64,000 bases of DNA from Prorocentrum cordatum (lineage: Eukaryota > Sar > Dinophyceae > Prorocentrales > Prorocentraceae), in assembly GCA_963575745.1 (NCBI GenBank), contig CAUYUJ010005747.1:286001-350000 (forward strand). The letters run 5' to 3'. The notes under the pieces are model-generated. The model was not told the DNA's origin and did no database searches. It was given only the letters and a program-made list of their open reading frames with translations. The translations under genes were made by a program, and so were the position numbers. Numbering within the stretch: position 1 is the stretch's first letter; each line of letters starts with the position of its first letter. Positions 63,935 to 64,000 of this stretch are shown in pieces.

Positions 63935-64000
63935 ACATTGGCAACAGTTCCACCGATGGAAGGCGGGTCGTTTTCAAAATGTGGCTATCATCTTAGCGCC
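63935..64000. repeat. Satellite A, partial unit at window end
   Basis: CCGATGGAAGGCGGGTCG then TTTTCAAAATGTGGCTATC matches satellite A. The array probably continues beyond the window. Confidence 0.75.

Overview
The window looks like nuclear DNA of a dinoflagellate. Two degraded copies of the dinoflagellate spliced leader are readable at 12662-12683 (19 of 22 positions) and 17939-17960 (20 of 22). The sequence is GC-rich and dominated by microsatellites, short inverted-repeat elements and degenerate tandem arrays, and it carries two non-LTR retroelements of the kind that fill dinoflagellate genomes. The genus is not determinable by eye; a Prorocentrum-like genome is a guess. All function calls come from motif reading without database searches.

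Layout. 1-7.8 kb: two satellite families, several short inverted-repeat (MITE-like) elements, some nested, and no convincing gene. 8.0-11.6 kb (minus): a decayed APE-lineage reverse transcriptase with frameshifts, stops and a YAND active site. 12.66-17.2 kb (plus): a decayed, SL-headed, intronless gene copy in three frames. 17.94-22.2 kb (plus): a second SL relic followed by a gene modelled as five exons whose four introns are all GT-AG and phase 0, but with two in-frame TAG codons. 22.2-25.4 kb: GGA/TCC microsatellites and hairpins. 25.6-30.8 kb: four degenerate tandem arrays. 30.95-32.9 kb: minus-strand coding-like debris.

33.3-49.2 kb (plus) is the centrepiece: an apparently intact, very large three-ORF non-LTR retrotransposon bounded on both sides by (TC)n. 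ORF1 is 791 aa with a C-terminal coiled coil. ORF2 is about 2390 aa and unrecognised overall, with a possible signal peptide, two hydrophobic segments, an ADP-ribosyltransferase-like block and a Cys cluster. ORF3 is about 1900 aa with AP-endonuclease, RT, zinc knuckle and RNase H, all with key residues present. Scattered through the three ORFs are eleven copies of one RNA-hairpin design: variable but complementary outer arms, a single bulged C, a constant GGC/GCC inner stem and a TYYA loop. They occur in two different reading frames, so the conserved object is the nucleic acid and not the peptide. This is the strongest candidate for an undescribed system: a retroelement carrying a dispersed set of operator-like hairpins.

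49.2-64 kb: long (TC)n and (TA)n tracts, a perfect 52-bp palindrome, a minus-strand unknown coding stretch (53.3-54.0 kb), more inverted-repeat elements, a ~140-bp tandem array with a MITE inserted in it (56.9-58.5 kb), a block repeating the order of elements seen at 1.3-3.0 kb (59.2-60.3 kb), and a 141-bp G-rich tandem array (62.7-63.6 kb).
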